A stretch of 64,000 nucleotides of DNA from Rhizobium sp. Q54 (lineage in GTDB: Bacteria > Pseudomonadota > Alphaproteobacteria > Rhizobiales > Xanthobacteraceae): positions 1-64,000 of the forward strand of contig CAMDSH010000013.1 in the NCBI GenBank assembly GCA_945907045.1, read 5' to 3'. Shown piece after piece: positions 12,569-22,897 of this stretch. The notes under the pieces were generated by a model. That model worked only from the letters and a program-made list of their open reading frames with translations. It did not search any database and was not told the origin of the DNA. The first letter of the stretch is position 1; each line of letters begins with the position of its first letter. Both the position numbers and the translations under genes were made by a program.

Positions 12569-14235
12569 ACCAGCGCGCCGACGAACTGGTGTTCGCGCCG
12601 CTCGGCGGCGTCGGCGAGATCGGCATGAACCTGTCGATCTACGGCGTCGGGAGCGAGCACAAGCGTAGCTGGCTGGCGGTCGATTTTGGCGTCTCGTTCG
12701 CGGGCGACGATCTGCCCGGCATCGATCTGATTTTTCCCGACATCCGCTATCTGGTTTCCGAGCGCCGGAATCTCGCGGGCATCGTGCTCACGCACGCGCA
12801 CGAAGACCACTTTGGCGCGCTCATCGATCTGTGGCCGCAGCTTAAAATTCCGGTTTATGCGACGCCGTTCACCGCGGCACTGTTGGAAGCCAAGCGCGCG
12901 AGCGAGCCGGGCGCGCCGCAGATTCCGGTCACTATCGTGCCGCTCGGCGGGCGCGTGACCATTGGTGCATTCGATGTGGAATTCGTTTCCGTCGCGCATT
13001 CCATTCCGGAATCGAACGCACTCATCATTCGCACCCCCGCGGGCGCGGTGCTGCACACCGGCGACTGGAAGATCGATCCGACGCCGATACTGGGGCCGCC
13101 GACCGATGAAGCGAAGTTGAAAGCGCTTGGCGCGGAGGGATGTCTCGCCATCGTAGGGGATTCCACGAATGCGGTGCGCGACGGGCGCTCGCCTTCGGAA
13201 GCCGACGTCGCCAAGACCATCGCCGAACTGGTGAAGAATGCTCGCGGGCGCGTGGCGGTCGCGGCATTCGCCTCAAACGTGGCACGCCTGCGTGCGGTCG
13301 CCGACGCCGCCAAGGCGGCGGGACGCGAGGTTGTTGTCGTCGGCCGCGCGATGGAGCGCATCTCGCAGGTCGCGCGCGAAACGGGTTATTTCAACGGCGT
13401 GCAGGAATTCCGCAGCCACGATTCCTACGGTTATCTCCCGCCGGATAAAGTCGTAGCGCTGTGCACGGGCAGCCAGGGCGAGCCGCGCGCAGCGCTGGCG
13501 CGCATTGCCGCCGACGAGCACCCCGAAGTGACGCTGGCGCGCGGCGACTGCGTGATCTTTTCCGCGCGAACGATTCCCGGCAACGAGAAAGCCGTAGGCC
13601 GCGTGATGAACGGACTGATCGATCAGGGCATCGAAGTCATCACCGACCGCACGCATCTGGTGCATGTTTCCGGTCATCCGCGCCGCGAGGAATTGCAGGA
13701 TTTGATCCGCTGGGTAAAACCGCAAATTCTCATTCCCGTGCATGGCGAGGCGCTGCATCTGTCCGAACACGCCGCGCTCGCGCGCAAGGCTGGCGTGCCG
13801 CAGGTGGTGATGTGCCGCAACGGCGACATGGTGCGTCTCGCGCCCGGCAAGGCGGGCATCGTCGACGAAGTTCCCTCAGGGCGCCTGTACAAGGACGGGC
13901 GCCTGATCGTCGATGCGGAGTCGCGCACGGTCGCCGATCGCCGCCGGCTCGGTTTTGCAGGCATCGTTTCGGTTGCGCTCGCGCTTACCGAAAAGGGTGA
14001 ACTCGCCGCCGATCCCGAAATCGACATGGTCGGCATTCCGGAGAAGGATGCGGAGGGCGGCTCGATGCTCGATCAAGTTTATGACGCCGCACTGGAAGCT
14101 TTCGAGTCGATGCCGCGCGGCCGCCGCCGCGATCCCGACGCCGTGGCGGAAGCCGTGCGGCGGGCGGTGCGCGCTGTGGTTGCCGCGCGCTGGAGCAAAA
14201 AGCCCATGTGCCACGTCCACGTTCTCGCGGTATAA
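12565..14235 (+). CDS. rnj: ribonuclease J
   Basis: Beta-CASP metallo-beta-lactamase, THAHEDHFGAL, HTGDWKIDP, VHVSGHPRREEL. Confidence 0.93.
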   Translation: MNQRADELVFAPLGGVGEIGMNLSIYGVGSEHKRSWLAVDFGVSFAGDDLPGIDLIFPDIRYLVSERRNLAGIVLTHAHEDHFGALIDLWPQLKIPVYATPFTAALLEAKRASEPGAPQIPVTIVPLGGRVTIGAFDVEFVSVAHSIPESNALIIRTPAGAVLHTGDWKIDPTPILGPPTDEAKLKALGAEGCLAIVGDSTNAVRDGRSPSEADVAKTIAELVKNARGRVAVAAFASNVARLRAVADAAKAAGREVVVVGRAMERISQVARETGYFNGVQEFRSHDSYGYLPPDKVVALCTGSQGEPRAALARIAADEHPEVTLARGDCVIFSARTIPGNEKAVGRVMNGLIDQGIEVITDRTHLVHVSGHPRREELQDLIRWVKPQILIPVHGEALHLSEHAALARKAGVPQVVMCRNGDMVRLAPGKAGIVDEVPSGRLYKDGRLIVDAESRTVADRRRLGFAGIVSVALALTEKGELAADPEIDMVGIPEKDAEGGSMLDQVYDAALEAFESMPRGRRRDPDAVAEAVRRAVRAVVAARWSKKPMCHVHVLAV

Positions 14236-14242
14236 TCCAGGC

Positions 14243-14647
14243 ATGATCGGACGCCTCAACCACGTCGCCATTGCGGTACGCGACATCGCCAAGGCCGCCG
14301 CGGTTTACCGCGACACGCTGGGCGCGGAAATTTCCGCCACCGTGAAGCAACCCGACCACGGCGTCTCCACCGTGTTCATCACGTTGCCCAACACCAAAAT
14401 CGAATTGCTTGAGCCCTTGGGCGCGGATTCACCGATTTCGAAATTTCTCGACCGCAATCCGGACGGCGGCGTGCATCACGTCTGCTACGAGGTCGCCGAT
14501 ATTCGCAAAGCGCGGGATACGCTGAAAGCGCAAGGCGCGCGCGTGCTGGGCGATGGCGAGCCGAAAATCGGCGCGCACGGCAAGCCGGTGCTGTTCCTGC
14601 ATCCGAAGGATTTTCTCGGCACGCTGGTCGAGTTGGAACAAGCCTAA
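14243..14647 (+). CDS. mce: methylmalonyl-CoA epimerase
   Basis: In-frame ATG at 14243 within ORF 13913-14647; VOC fold, MIGRLNHVAIAVRDI, GGVHHVCYEV. Confidence 0.9.
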   Translation: MIGRLNHVAIAVRDIAKAAAVYRDTLGAEISATVKQPDHGVSTVFITLPNTKIELLEPLGADSPISKFLDRNPDGGVHHVCYEVADIRKARDTLKAQGARVLGDGEPKIGAHGKPVLFLHPKDFLGTLVELEQA

Positions 14648-14653
14648 AATAAA

Positions 14654-14923
14654 ATGCAAACGACCACCGCCGTCGCGATCTATTTCCTGATCTGGTGGAT
14701 TTCCCTGTTCGTCGTGCTGCCCTGGGGCGTCAAAAGCCAGCAGGAGAGCGGCGAATACGCGCAAGGCACCGACCCCGGCGCACCGGCCATCGCACGCATC
14801 GCCATGAAGCTTTTATGGACGACCGTGGTCGCGAGCGTGATCTTCGCCGCGTGCTACATCGTCTATACGCGCCAGCTCATTACCATCGACGATATGGCGG
14901 CGTGGTTTGGGATGCGGCGCTAA
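14654..14923 (+). CDS. DUF1467 family membrane protein
   Basis: Two-TM small protein with IYFLIWWISLFVVLPWGVKSQ signature, conserved position before proS in Hyphomicrobiales. Confidence 0.85.
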   Translation: MQTTTAVAIYFLIWWISLFVVLPWGVKSQQESGEYAQGTDPGAPAIARIAMKLLWTTVVASVIFAACYIVYTRQLITIDDMAAWFGMRR

Positions 14924-14939
14924 GTTCAATTTGAATAAA

Positions 14940-14967
14940 AAAAAGCAGGGCCGAAGCCCCGCTTTTT
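14940..14967. terminator. bidirectional rho-independent terminator
   Basis: AAAAAGCAGGGC-CGAA-GCCCCGCTTTTT hairpin with one mismatch, A-tract and T-tract flanks. Confidence 0.8.
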
Positions 14968-15185
14968 GTATTTCGTCCTTGATGCCCGGCGGCCTGTACT
15001 CATGGCCGCTGAGGTGGCTGCGATTGCCGCGCCGATGGACTTGTACCTCCCAAGACTTGGACCGCCGCAGGTCCCGGTTCTGTCGCCGGGATGCCAACGA
15101 GGAAGCGCAACCTAGCCCATCGCGATATAGCTGTCACTGGGGCGTTGCGGTGTCCGTTTGCAGTGCAGCGAAGTTTGAAACTCCG

Positions 15186-15674
15186 CTAGTGCGCGTGACT
15201 GCCCATCGGCTGGCCGGACGGTGTTGCACCGATAGCCTCAACGTTCAACGTGACATCGATCTTGCCGGCTTTCTCGAAGACGAGCGTGAGCGGCACCTTG
15301 TCGCCCTGCTTGAACGGCGCCTTCAGCTCCATCAGCATCAGATGAAATCCGCCGGGCGCGAGAGTAATACTTTTTCCGGGTTCGATCGTCAGCCCGCCAC
15401 CAAGCGGGCGCATCGTCATCACGCCGTCCTTCATCGCCATCTCGTGAATTTCGACACGGCCGGCGGCGGCAGTGGTGGCGCTGACAAGCTTGTCCGCGGT
15501 CGTGCCCTTGTTGTTGACGACGAGATAGCCGGCTCCGACTTTAGCGCCGCCCGGTGTCGCGCGGCTCCACGGATGCCCGATGACCAGATTGCCCAGCGTG
15601 TATTCATGCGCTTGCGCGGGCAAGATCGCGGCAGCGAGAGAAATTACGGCAAGCAGGCGAAACAGAGTTCTCAT
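15186..15674 (-). CDS. PCuAC-type periplasmic copper chaperone
   Basis: Signal peptide; Met/His copper motif HEMAMKDGVMTM...HLM; His-containing C-terminus GSHAH. Confidence 0.9.
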   Translation of the reverse strand: MRTLFRLLAVISLAAAILPAQAHEYTLGNLVIGHPWSRATPGGAKVGAGYLVVNNKGTTADKLVSATTAAAGRVEIHEMAMKDGVMTMRPLGGGLTIEPGKSITLAPGGFHLMLMELKAPFKQGDKVPLTLVFEKAGKIDVTLNVEAIGATPSGQPMGSHAH

Positions 15675-15697
15675 GGGGGGGGGCTCCTGAACGGGCG

Positions 15698-18046
15698 TTA
15701 CAGCGTGATTTTCCCTTGCAGCACGAAAGTGCGCTGAGGGAAGGGGTGGAACAGGTGGTATTTGGCGTTGTTGATATTGTCGATGCCGAAGTTGATCGTT
15801 CCGCGCTCGCTCACTTTGTATTGAACGCGGGCATCGGCGACGAAGAACGAATCGAACGCCTGATAGACGTTCGGATTGGCGTCGATGTTGTCGAGCGTGG
15901 TGTAGATCTTGCTCTGGTAACGCCCGGCCAGCGTGAACGCCCAGGCGTCATTCGGGCGGTATGTGCCGCCCAACGTGGTGCGCCACATCGGGACCAGCGG
16001 AACCCGTTTGCCCTCAGCTATCGATCCGTTGGTGCCGACGAAGTTCGGGTCGCTCAGGATAACTGAATCGACATAGGTCACGCTGCCGAACGCCTCCAGG
16101 CGGTCGATCAGCACGTTGTCTTTCTGCCAGGCGAATTCGGCGCCCCGGTTGCGGACGTGATTGACGTTCTGGATGAACGTCGTGGTGGTGTTGGTCGTTG
16201 ATGAAAAGCTTTGCTGCGATATCAGCATGTCGCGCGTATTCTCCTGGAACAGCGAGAGCCGTATTTTTCCGTCGGCGAATTTGCGCTCGATGGCGATTTC
16301 TTCCGAGATCGCCATTTCGGGCGTCAGGTTCGGGTTTGGATTGACGAGGTTGGTCCCGACGGTCGCGGCTTGATAAAGCTCGTTCACGGTCGGAAAGCGG
16401 TGCGCGATCCCGAACGATCCCGTCACCTGCCAATTTTTATTCGGCTCCCAGCTTAGCGATACCTTGGGAGAAAATCGTTCCGCGCTGAGCGTGGGCTGAT
16501 TGGTCGATGTGGTGGAGGTGATTGCGCCGGTCGTCGAATTGGTCGCGGTTGCGCCGACGAGATTATAGCCATCGAACGCGCGCCAGCTTTCCCATCGCCC
16601 GCCGAGCGTGAGTTTGTAGTTCTCCGTCATCCGCCACGCGTCCTGCATCCAAAGCGCGACGGTTTGCGTCTTGCCGTCGCCGCGCGAATACAGCGCGGAT
16701 GTGGAGTCGGGACCGCTGTACCAATTGGGTGTCTGGTAGACCGGATTGTTGAGCCGGTAGAGATCGCCATGCGCCCCGAAGCTCACCTCGTGCGTGCCGC
16801 GCAGGCTCGCCGGCCGCCAAATCCCCTTGGCATCGAGCGTCGTCCAGTTGGTGCCGTCGAGGCGCGTCACCCTGCCGGTATCGATGAAATTCGCGCCGGT
16901 CGCAGCGACGGTGAACGGATTTCGCTGGATGTCTTTGATGTAGTCGTAACGGCTGATCGCGATATCCCAATCGAAATTCCCGCGCGTATCGGTTTTGAGC
17001 GAAAGCGCGTTGGCGACGTTTTGCTGGAGAAGGTTGTAGTAGTTGCTCGCGAACCCGGCGCCGCTCACAGCGCCCACGTTTCCGCCGAAAGTCGGGTTGC
17101 CCGTACCGTCTTTCAGATAAGTTTCGACGGTCGATTTCTGATCGTTCTGCCAGAAGCCGAGAGTGTAAGTCGCGGTCAGCCAGGAGTTGATGTCGAGCGC
17201 GGCCTTGGCTTTCACATTGGCGGCTTCGGTATGCAGCAGGCCGCCTGCGCCCAGCACGTTCGCGGTGGCAAAGGCCCGGTTTAATTGCGGAATGGTGCCG
17301 GTCGTCCCCGCCGGCGTTCCGCCGGTCGTGACCCAGGCAAGCGGCTGGCTGTAGCTGTTCTGATAATTCGCACTGACGAAGACCGACAGATCGTTCCAGC
17401 GATTGCCGAGCGTCGCGCTGGTCTGATCGGTGCGGTAGGTGTTTTTCGTGTTGTAGAAATCGAAAGTCTGGAACGCTTCCGATTGCTTGATCGTCGCTTC
17501 GGCTTTGGTTGGCATGCGCGTGGTAATTTGCAGCACGCCGCCCATCGAGTTGCCCGGGTACATCGCCGAATACGGGCCGTAGAGAAAATCGATACGCTGA
17601 ATTTCCTCCGGCGCGACCATTCCCCAGCGCGGTGTTGCGTTGCTGTTGTTGTTGCCGAACAGAGCCGACAGCAGGATGTCGTCGGCATAAACGAGCGTGC
17701 GCGCGCTGGAATTTATGCCCCAGATGCGCGATGCCAGCACGGGCTGGTTGTCGCCATAGTTGCGTTTTCGCAGCAGCAGGCTCGGCAGATATTTAACCGC
17801 GTCTTCGGTATCGACGATATTGACCGTGCGGTCGATCCGCTCGGCCGTCGTGCTCTCGGAAGTCTGCGGGAGCTGATAGCGCTCTTTGACCGGCGGCGGC
17901 GTCAGGTTCGACGGCGATGGCGCCGTATCGACGACAATCTCCGGCACTTGAATCGTTGATCCTTGCACCGTCGATTGTGCAAATGCCGCCGACGCGAATG
18001 CCAATGCGCCAATTAACGCGCAGCCGAAGCTGCGAAAGAAAAACAT
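15698..18046 (-). CDS. TonB-dependent outer-membrane receptor (putative copper uptake)
   Basis: Signal peptide, plug domain (VNIVDTEDAVKYLPSLLLRKRNYGDNQ), C-terminal beta-barrel ending in FVLQGKITL; linked to DUF2946 and PCuAC genes. Confidence 0.9.
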   Translation of the reverse strand: MFFFRSFGCALIGALAFASAAFAQSTVQGSTIQVPEIVVDTAPSPSNLTPPPVKERYQLPQTSESTTAERIDRTVNIVDTEDAVKYLPSLLLRKRNYGDNQPVLASRIWGINSSARTLVYADDILLSALFGNNNSNATPRWGMVAPEEIQRIDFLYGPYSAMYPGNSMGGVLQITTRMPTKAEATIKQSEAFQTFDFYNTKNTYRTDQTSATLGNRWNDLSVFVSANYQNSYSQPLAWVTTGGTPAGTTGTIPQLNRAFATANVLGAGGLLHTEAANVKAKAALDINSWLTATYTLGFWQNDQKSTVETYLKDGTGNPTFGGNVGAVSGAGFASNYYNLLQQNVANALSLKTDTRGNFDWDIAISRYDYIKDIQRNPFTVAATGANFIDTGRVTRLDGTNWTTLDAKGIWRPASLRGTHEVSFGAHGDLYRLNNPVYQTPNWYSGPDSTSALYSRGDGKTQTVALWMQDAWRMTENYKLTLGGRWESWRAFDGYNLVGATATNSTTGAITSTTSTNQPTLSAERFSPKVSLSWEPNKNWQVTGSFGIAHRFPTVNELYQAATVGTNLVNPNPNLTPEMAISEEIAIERKFADGKIRLSLFQENTRDMLISQQSFSSTTNTTTTFIQNVNHVRNRGAEFAWQKDNVLIDRLEAFGSVTYVDSVILSDPNFVGTNGSIAEGKRVPLVPMWRTTLGGTYRPNDAWAFTLAGRYQSKIYTTLDNIDANPNVYQAFDSFFVADARVQYKVSERGTINFGIDNINNAKYHLFHPFPQRTFVLQGKITL

Positions 18047-18079
18047 GATGCGAGTCCATCCACGAACGATGAGTGAGAG

Positions 18080-18095
18080 CGCGGCTTGCGCCGCG
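18080..18095 (-). other. intercistronic stem-loop between the DUF2946 ORF and the TonB receptor
   Basis: CGCGGC-TTGC-GCCGCG perfect 6-bp stem with 4-nt loop, in the 54-nt gap. Confidence 0.5.
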
Positions 18096-18100
18096 AGCCG

Positions 18101-18475
18101 TCACATCGTCTGTGGGGGACCGCGCGGAAAATCGGGAGTGTGAAGGGTCGCCGTTTTCGGCGGCACGGATTCGGCGCGCAGCGTGAGGCCAGCCGGGCGG
18201 ACGCTGAACGCAATCCACGTCGCAGTGACGGGCGCGGAGGGGGCCGCAGTGGCGCCGCACAGCACGCAGTGGTCGCAACCATGCGCGCTGGACGTGCCGC
18301 CGGATTTGCCGAGATCGCCGGCTGTCGCGCCGCCGCCGTTCAGGCAGGTGATCGAGAGCGGATCGAACGAGGCATGAGTTCCCGCGAAGCCCGGCTGCAG
18401 GCCAGTGCCGAGAACCTGCAGGGCGAGCGTGTAGACCGCCACCCAACCCACAATGCGCCGCAAAAGAGTACGCAT
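18101..18475 (-). CDS. DUF2946 family protein, CruR-like copper-sensing leader ORF candidate
   Basis: In-frame MRTLLRRIVGWVAVYTLALQVLG start at 18475; CDHCVLC motif (18257-18277); C-terminal PRGPPQTM (RGPP at 18113-18124). Confidence 0.8.
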   Translation of the reverse strand: MRTLLRRIVGWVAVYTLALQVLGTGLQPGFAGTHASFDPLSITCLNGGGATAGDLGKSGGTSSAHGCDHCVLCGATAAPSAPVTATWIAFSVRPAGLTLRAESVPPKTATLHTPDFPRGPPQTM

Positions 18476-18634
18476 AGCCGCTCCTGATACGGTCTCATTA
18501 ACATGCGGTTTGCCATAGGGAAACGCCGCAATTCGCCGCGCACCCTTACGAAAACGCGGCCTCTTGTGTTTTGTCTGGCGATCCGGTTTCACTCAGGCCA
18601 CATCAAGCCCTTGGCGATTCCCGAAGAAAGCCGC

Positions 18635-19957
18635 ATGCGCCTTTCCCGTTACTTTTTGCCCATTCTGAAGGAAGCTCCGCGCGAGGCGGAAATCGTCTCG
18701 CACCGGCTGATGCTGCGCGCCGGGATGATGCGGCAGGAGTCCTCCGGCATCTATGCGTTCCTGCCGCTCGGCTTTCGCGTGCTGCAAAAGATCAACGCCA
18801 TCGTGCGCGAGGAGCAGAACCGCTCCGGCGCCATCGAGATGCTGATGCCGACCATCCAGTCGGCGGAGCTGTGGCGCGAGAGCGGACGCTACGACGACTA
18901 CGGCAAGGAGATGCTGCGCATCAAGGACCGCCACGAGCGCGACATGCTCTACGGGCCGACCAACGAAGAAATGATCACGGAAATCTTTCGCGCCTATGTG
19001 CGCTCGTACAAGGATCTGCCGCTCAATCTCTATCACATCCAGTGGAAATTCCGCGACGAGGTGCGGCCTCGCTTCGGGCTGATGCGCGGGCGCGAATTTC
19101 TGATGAAGGACGCCTATTCGTTCGATCTCACACAGGAGGGCGCGCGGCATTCCTACAACAAGATGTTCGTGGCTTACCTGCGCACCTTCGCGCGGCTTGG
19201 GCTGAAATCGATTCCGATGGTGGCGGATACCGGCCCGATCGGCGGGAATCTCAGCCACGAATTCATCATCCTCGCCGACACCGGCGAGAGCGAGGTTTAC
19301 TGCCACAAGGATTATCTCGATTTCCCGGTGCCGAACGCGGACGTGAATTTCGACGACGTTGCGGGTCTGCAAAAGGTCGTCGATAAATGGACATCGCTTT
19401 ACGCAGCGACATCCGAAAAGCATGACGCGGCGGCGTTCGGCAAACTTCCGGGCCCGTCGCAGGTATCGGCGCGCGGCATCGAAGTTGGGCACATCTTCTA
19501 TTTCGGCACGAAGTATTCCGAGCCGATGAAGGCGGTGGTCGCCGCGGGAGATGGCACCGAGAAGCCGGTGCACATGGGCTCCTATGGCATCGGCCCGAGC
19601 CGGCTGGTCGCCGCCATCATCGAGGCTTCGCACGACGATGCCGGCATCATCTGGCCCGAAGCCGTCGCGCCGTTCCATGCGGCGATCCTCAATCTCAAGC
19701 AGGGTGATGCCGCCACCGATGCCGCCTGCGAGCAGATTTACACTTCGCTCAGGGCCAAGGGCGTGGACGCGCTCTACAACGACATCGACGAGCGGGCGGG
19801 CGCCAAGTTCGCCGCCGCCGACCTCATCGGCGTCCCCTGGCAGGTTATGGTCGGCCCGCGCGGGCTCGCCGAAGGCAAGGTTGAGGTCAAGAAGCGCAGC
19901 GACGGCAGCCGCGAATTGATGACGCCCGCCGCCGCAATTGACCGCCTGTCGCGATGA
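18635..19957 (+). CDS. proS: proline--tRNA ligase, short alphaproteobacterial type (440 aa)
   Basis: [31 protein letters not shown] start within ORF 18503-19957; class II motifs. Confidence 0.95.
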   Translation: MRLSRYFLPILKEAPREAEIVSHRLMLRAGMMRQESSGIYAFLPLGFRVLQKINAIVREEQNRSGAIEMLMPTIQSAELWRESGRYDDYGKEMLRIKDRHERDMLYGPTNEEMITEIFRAYVRSYKDLPLNLYHIQWKFRDEVRPRFGLMRGREFLMKDAYSFDLTQEGARHSYNKMFVAYLRTFARLGLKSIPMVADTGPIGGNLSHEFIILADTGESEVYCHKDYLDFPVPNADVNFDDVAGLQKVVDKWTSLYAATSEKHDAAAFGKLPGPSQVSARGIEVGHIFYFGTKYSEPMKAVVAAGDGTEKPVHMGSYGIGPSRLVAAIIEASHDDAGIIWPEAVAPFHAAILNLKQGDAATDAACEQIYTSLRAKGVDALYNDIDERAGAKFAAADLIGVPWQVMVGPRGLAEGKVEVKKRSDGSRELMTPAAAIDRLSR

Positions 19958-20049
19958 TTTCTGTGCGCTTTATGGGGTTTATCGTCCCCGGCGGTGGCTT
20001 GAAACCGCCAGAATCGTGTGAAAATCGTGGGCGCGGGAACAAAGACTAG

Positions 20050-21318
20050 ATGAGCCAGCCCACGGGGACGCGGCCCTTCTCGCCGTTCGAATGGATGTTG
20101 TCGCTGCGCTACTTGCGGGCGCGGCGGAAGGAAGGATTCATCTCGGTCATCGCCGGGTTCTCCTTTCTCGGTATCATGCTCGGCGTCGCGACGCTGATCA
20201 TCGTCATGGCGGTGATGAACGGCTTTCGCAAAGAGCTGCTCGACAAAATTCTCGGACTCAACGGACATCTTCTCATTCAGCCGCTGGAGTCGCCACTCAC
20301 CGACTGGGAGCAGGTGGCCGCGCGCATTTCCGGCGTTGCAGGGGTTCGTCTCGCCGCGCCCATCGTCGAGGGTCAGGCACTGGCGTCCTCGCCGTTCAAT
20401 GCCGGCGGCGTGCTGGTGCGCGGCATCCGTTTGCAGGATCTCAACAAACTCCCCTCGATTGCCAACAACATCCGGCAAGGTTCGCTCGACGGTTTCGACG
20501 AAGGGCAGGGCGTCGCCATCGGGCGGCGGCTCGCCGACCAGTTGTCATTGCGCTCCGGCGACAACATCACATTGGTCGCGCCGCGCGGCGCGGTGACGCC
20601 GATGGGAACGACGCCGCGCATCAAGATTTACAAGGTCGCCGCCGTGTTCGAGATCGGCATGTCGGAATATGACGCGGCTTTCGTCTTCATGCCGCTGAAG
20701 GAAGCGCAGGCTTATTTCAACCGCTCCGGCGACGTGACCGCCATCGAGATTTACACCAACACGCCCGACCGCGTGCAGAGTTTTCGAAAACCCGTCACCG
20801 ACGCAGCCAACCGCCCGATCTTCATGATCGACTGGCGGCAGCGCAACGCCACCTTCTTCAACGCGCTGCAGGTTGAGCGCAACGTCATGTTCCTGATCCT
20901 CACGCTGATCATCCTAGTTGCTGCGTTGAACATCATTTCCGGCCTCACCATGCTTGTGAAGGACAAAGGCCGCGACATCGGCATTTTGCGCACGATGGGC
21001 GCGACGCAAGGCGCGATCATGCGCGTATTCCTTATCACCGGCGCGGCAATCGGCTGGGTCGGAACGCTGATGGGATTTCTGTTCGGCATCGTGGTCTGCA
21101 TGAACATCGAGTCGATCCGGCAATTTTTATCGTGGATGACGAACACCGAGCTGTTCTCGCCGGAACTGTATTTTCTCTCCAAGCTGCCGGCCGACATGGA
21201 CGCTGGCGAGACCACAGCCGTGGTGGTGATGGCGCTCACGCTCTCGCTGCTGGCGACGCTCTATCCGTCGTGGCGGGCGGCGCGGCTCGATCCGGTCGAG
21301 GCGCTGCGCTATGAGTGA
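20050..21318 (+). CDS. lolC: lipoprotein-releasing ABC transporter permease LolC/LolE
   Basis: MacB/FtsX-like permease, [40 protein letters not shown]. Confidence 0.93.
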   Translation: MSQPTGTRPFSPFEWMLSLRYLRARRKEGFISVIAGFSFLGIMLGVATLIIVMAVMNGFRKELLDKILGLNGHLLIQPLESPLTDWEQVAARISGVAGVRLAAPIVEGQALASSPFNAGGVLVRGIRLQDLNKLPSIANNIRQGSLDGFDEGQGVAIGRRLADQLSLRSGDNITLVAPRGAVTPMGTTPRIKIYKVAAVFEIGMSEYDAAFVFMPLKEAQAYFNRSGDVTAIEIYTNTPDRVQSFRKPVTDAANRPIFMIDWRQRNATFFNALQVERNVMFLILTLIILVAALNIISGLTMLVKDKGRDIGILRTMGATQGAIMRVFLITGAAIGWVGTLMGFLFGIVVCMNIESIRQFLSWMTNTELFSPELYFLSKLPADMDAGETTAVVVMALTLSLLATLYPSWRAARLDPVEALRYE

Positions 21319-22021
21319 CCCGCGCGCCGCCGGCGAGAAGGAAGTCCCCGTCATCTTTCTGCATGGCGTCGAGCGGCATTACCGCCAGGGCGACGAGACG
21401 CTCTACATCCTCAAGGGCGCGGAGCTGGCGGTGTGGGCGGGGCAGTCGGTCGCGCTGGTTGCGCCATCGGGCGCGGGCAAATCGACGCTGCTGCATCTCG
21501 CGGGGTTGCTGGAGCATCCCGACCGCGGCGATGTCTATATCGACGGGCGCGGCACCGCGAGCCTTCCCGACGCCGACATCACGGGTTTGCGCCGCAAGGA
21601 AATAGGTTTCGTCTATCAGTCGCACCATTTGCTGCCGGAGTTTTCCGCGCTGGAAAACGTGATGATGCCGCAGATGATCCACGGCCTTGCGCGCCCGGAA
21701 GCCCGTCTGCGGGCAGGGGAACTTCTCGGTTACCTCGGCTTGCGCGACCGGCTCTCGCACCGCCCGGCGGAATTATCCGGCGGCGAGCAGCAGCGCGTCG
21801 CAATTGCGCGCGCGGTCGCCAACGCGCCGCGCATTCTGCTGGCCGACGAGCCGACCGGCAATCTCGACCCGCACACGGCGGACCATGTGTTCTCGGCGCT
21901 CGAGCAGCTCGTGCGCGCGTCGGGCCTCGCCACAATTGTAGCGACCCACAACATGGATATCGCCGCCCGCATGGACCGCCGCGTCACCTTGCGCGAGGGG
22001 CTTGTGGTCGAAATGACCTGA
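21311..22021 (+). CDS. lolD: lipoprotein-releasing ABC transporter ATP-binding protein
   Basis: Walker A GAGKST, signature LSGGEQQR, Walker [13 protein letters not shown]. Confidence 0.94.
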   Translation: MSDPRAAGEKEVPVIFLHGVERHYRQGDETLYILKGAELAVWAGQSVALVAPSGAGKSTLLHLAGLLEHPDRGDVYIDGRGTASLPDADITGLRRKEIGFVYQSHHLLPEFSALENVMMPQMIHGLARPEARLRAGELLGYLGLRDRLSHRPAELSGGEQQRVAIARAVANAPRILLADEPTGNLDPHTADHVFSALEQLVRASGLATIVATHNMDIAARMDRRVTLREGLVVEMT

Positions 22022-22105
22022 TAGACATCCCATAACCGCCCGGTCACTTGTTCTTGAGGGTGAACTAATTGGGCGGGTGAGGTGTTAAAGGTATCGGGGA
22101 GCTAA

Positions 22106-22378
22106 ATGCCGGGAGAAAATACGATGCGGATACTTGCTGTTTTGGCAATTATCGCTACGGCGCTTGTGCTCGATGTTCGGCCAAGTCTCGCCGATGGCCC
22201 CTGGTGCGCGATCTATTCCAGCAAAGGCAGCAGCGCGAAGAACTGCGGATTCCACAGCTATTCACAATGCATGGCCTCTGCCAGCCCTGGCGGATTCTGC
22301 GAACGCAATCCAGATCCGGAGTTCCAGCCCACTCGTCAGGATCGCCTGATTCAGGGTGAAAAGCGTCCACCCCGTTGA
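22106..22378 (+). CDS. DUF3551-like small secreted protein
   Basis: Signal peptide plus WCAIYSS...NCGFHSYSQCMASASPGGFCERNP cysteine pattern. Confidence 0.75.
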   Translation: MPGENTMRILAVLAIIATALVLDVRPSLADGPWCAIYSSKGSSAKNCGFHSYSQCMASASPGGFCERNPDPEFQPTRQDRLIQGEKRPPR

Positions 22379-22401
22379 ATATTTATCGTCGAGGTATCGT
22401 C

Positions 22402-22716
22402 ATGAAAATCGTGCTTGGCATTTCCACACTGGCACTCGCCGCTCTCATCCAGATGTCCCCCGCGCTCGCGGCATCGGCGCCCGGTAAGTCCGGAAGCCTC
22501 GCGGCCGTTTCGGTCACTGAGTTCTCCGCCGAGGAAGTCAAAAAGAAACGCGTGAGGCAGGTGCGCGTTGCGCCCGTGCAAATCCGCCGCTCCGGCTGGA
22601 CCGGCGCCGATCCGTCCTTCGGTCCCGATGGCCGCCCGTATCCACGCCCGACCAACATGGGCAACTGCGTCGTCGATATGGGCTACGGACGCTGGATCGG
22701 CTGCGAAAACCGCTGA
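22402..22716 (+). CDS. small secreted hypothetical protein
   Basis: ORF 22375-22716, likely start MKIVLGISTLALAALIQMSPALA (signal peptide). Confidence 0.55.
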   Translation: MKIVLGISTLALAALIQMSPALAASAPGKSGSLAAVSVTEFSAEEVKKKRVRQVRVAPVQIRRSGWTGADPSFGPDGRPYPRPTNMGNCVVDMGYGRWIGCENR

Positions 22717-22819
22717 ACCCGAGCGATTTCAGCCGAATCTGGGAACTTTGCCGCTGCTGCCTGCGGCATTAAGAAATCATTGATCTTGTTTGTCTTTCTG
22801 CCGAAAGAAGGCTCGCGAT

Positions 22820-22827
22820 AAAGTTTG
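22820..22827. repeat. left 8-bp target-site duplication AAAGTTTG
   Basis: Identical to 26318-26325; both copies lie 6 nt outside the perfect inverted-repeat core. Confidence 0.85.
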
Positions 22828-22833
22828 CGCAAT

Positions 22834-22852
22834 TATCCCTTGACAGCATTTA
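22834..22852. repeat. left terminal inverted repeat core
   Basis: TATCCCTTGACAGCATTTA. Confidence 0.9.
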
Positions 22853-22868
22853 AGGCCATTCCTATATC
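22840..22868 (+). promoter_or_regulatory. putative transposase promoter with its -35 in the terminal repeat
   Basis: TTGACA (22840-22845), 17-nt spacer, TATATC (22863-22868), 29 nt before the transposase ATG. Confidence 0.6.
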
Positions 22869-22897
22869 TACCTTGCAATCGCAGGTAGGGGACAGTC

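Noticed and set aside
14907-15737. 276-aa plus-strand ORF
   Set aside because: Runs through the terminator at 14940-14967 and is antisense to the PCuAC gene; no domain.
19990-20009. GGCGGT...ACCGCC hairpin between proS and lolC
   Set aside because: Short 6-bp stem with 8-nt loop and no T-run; common by chance in GC-rich sequence.
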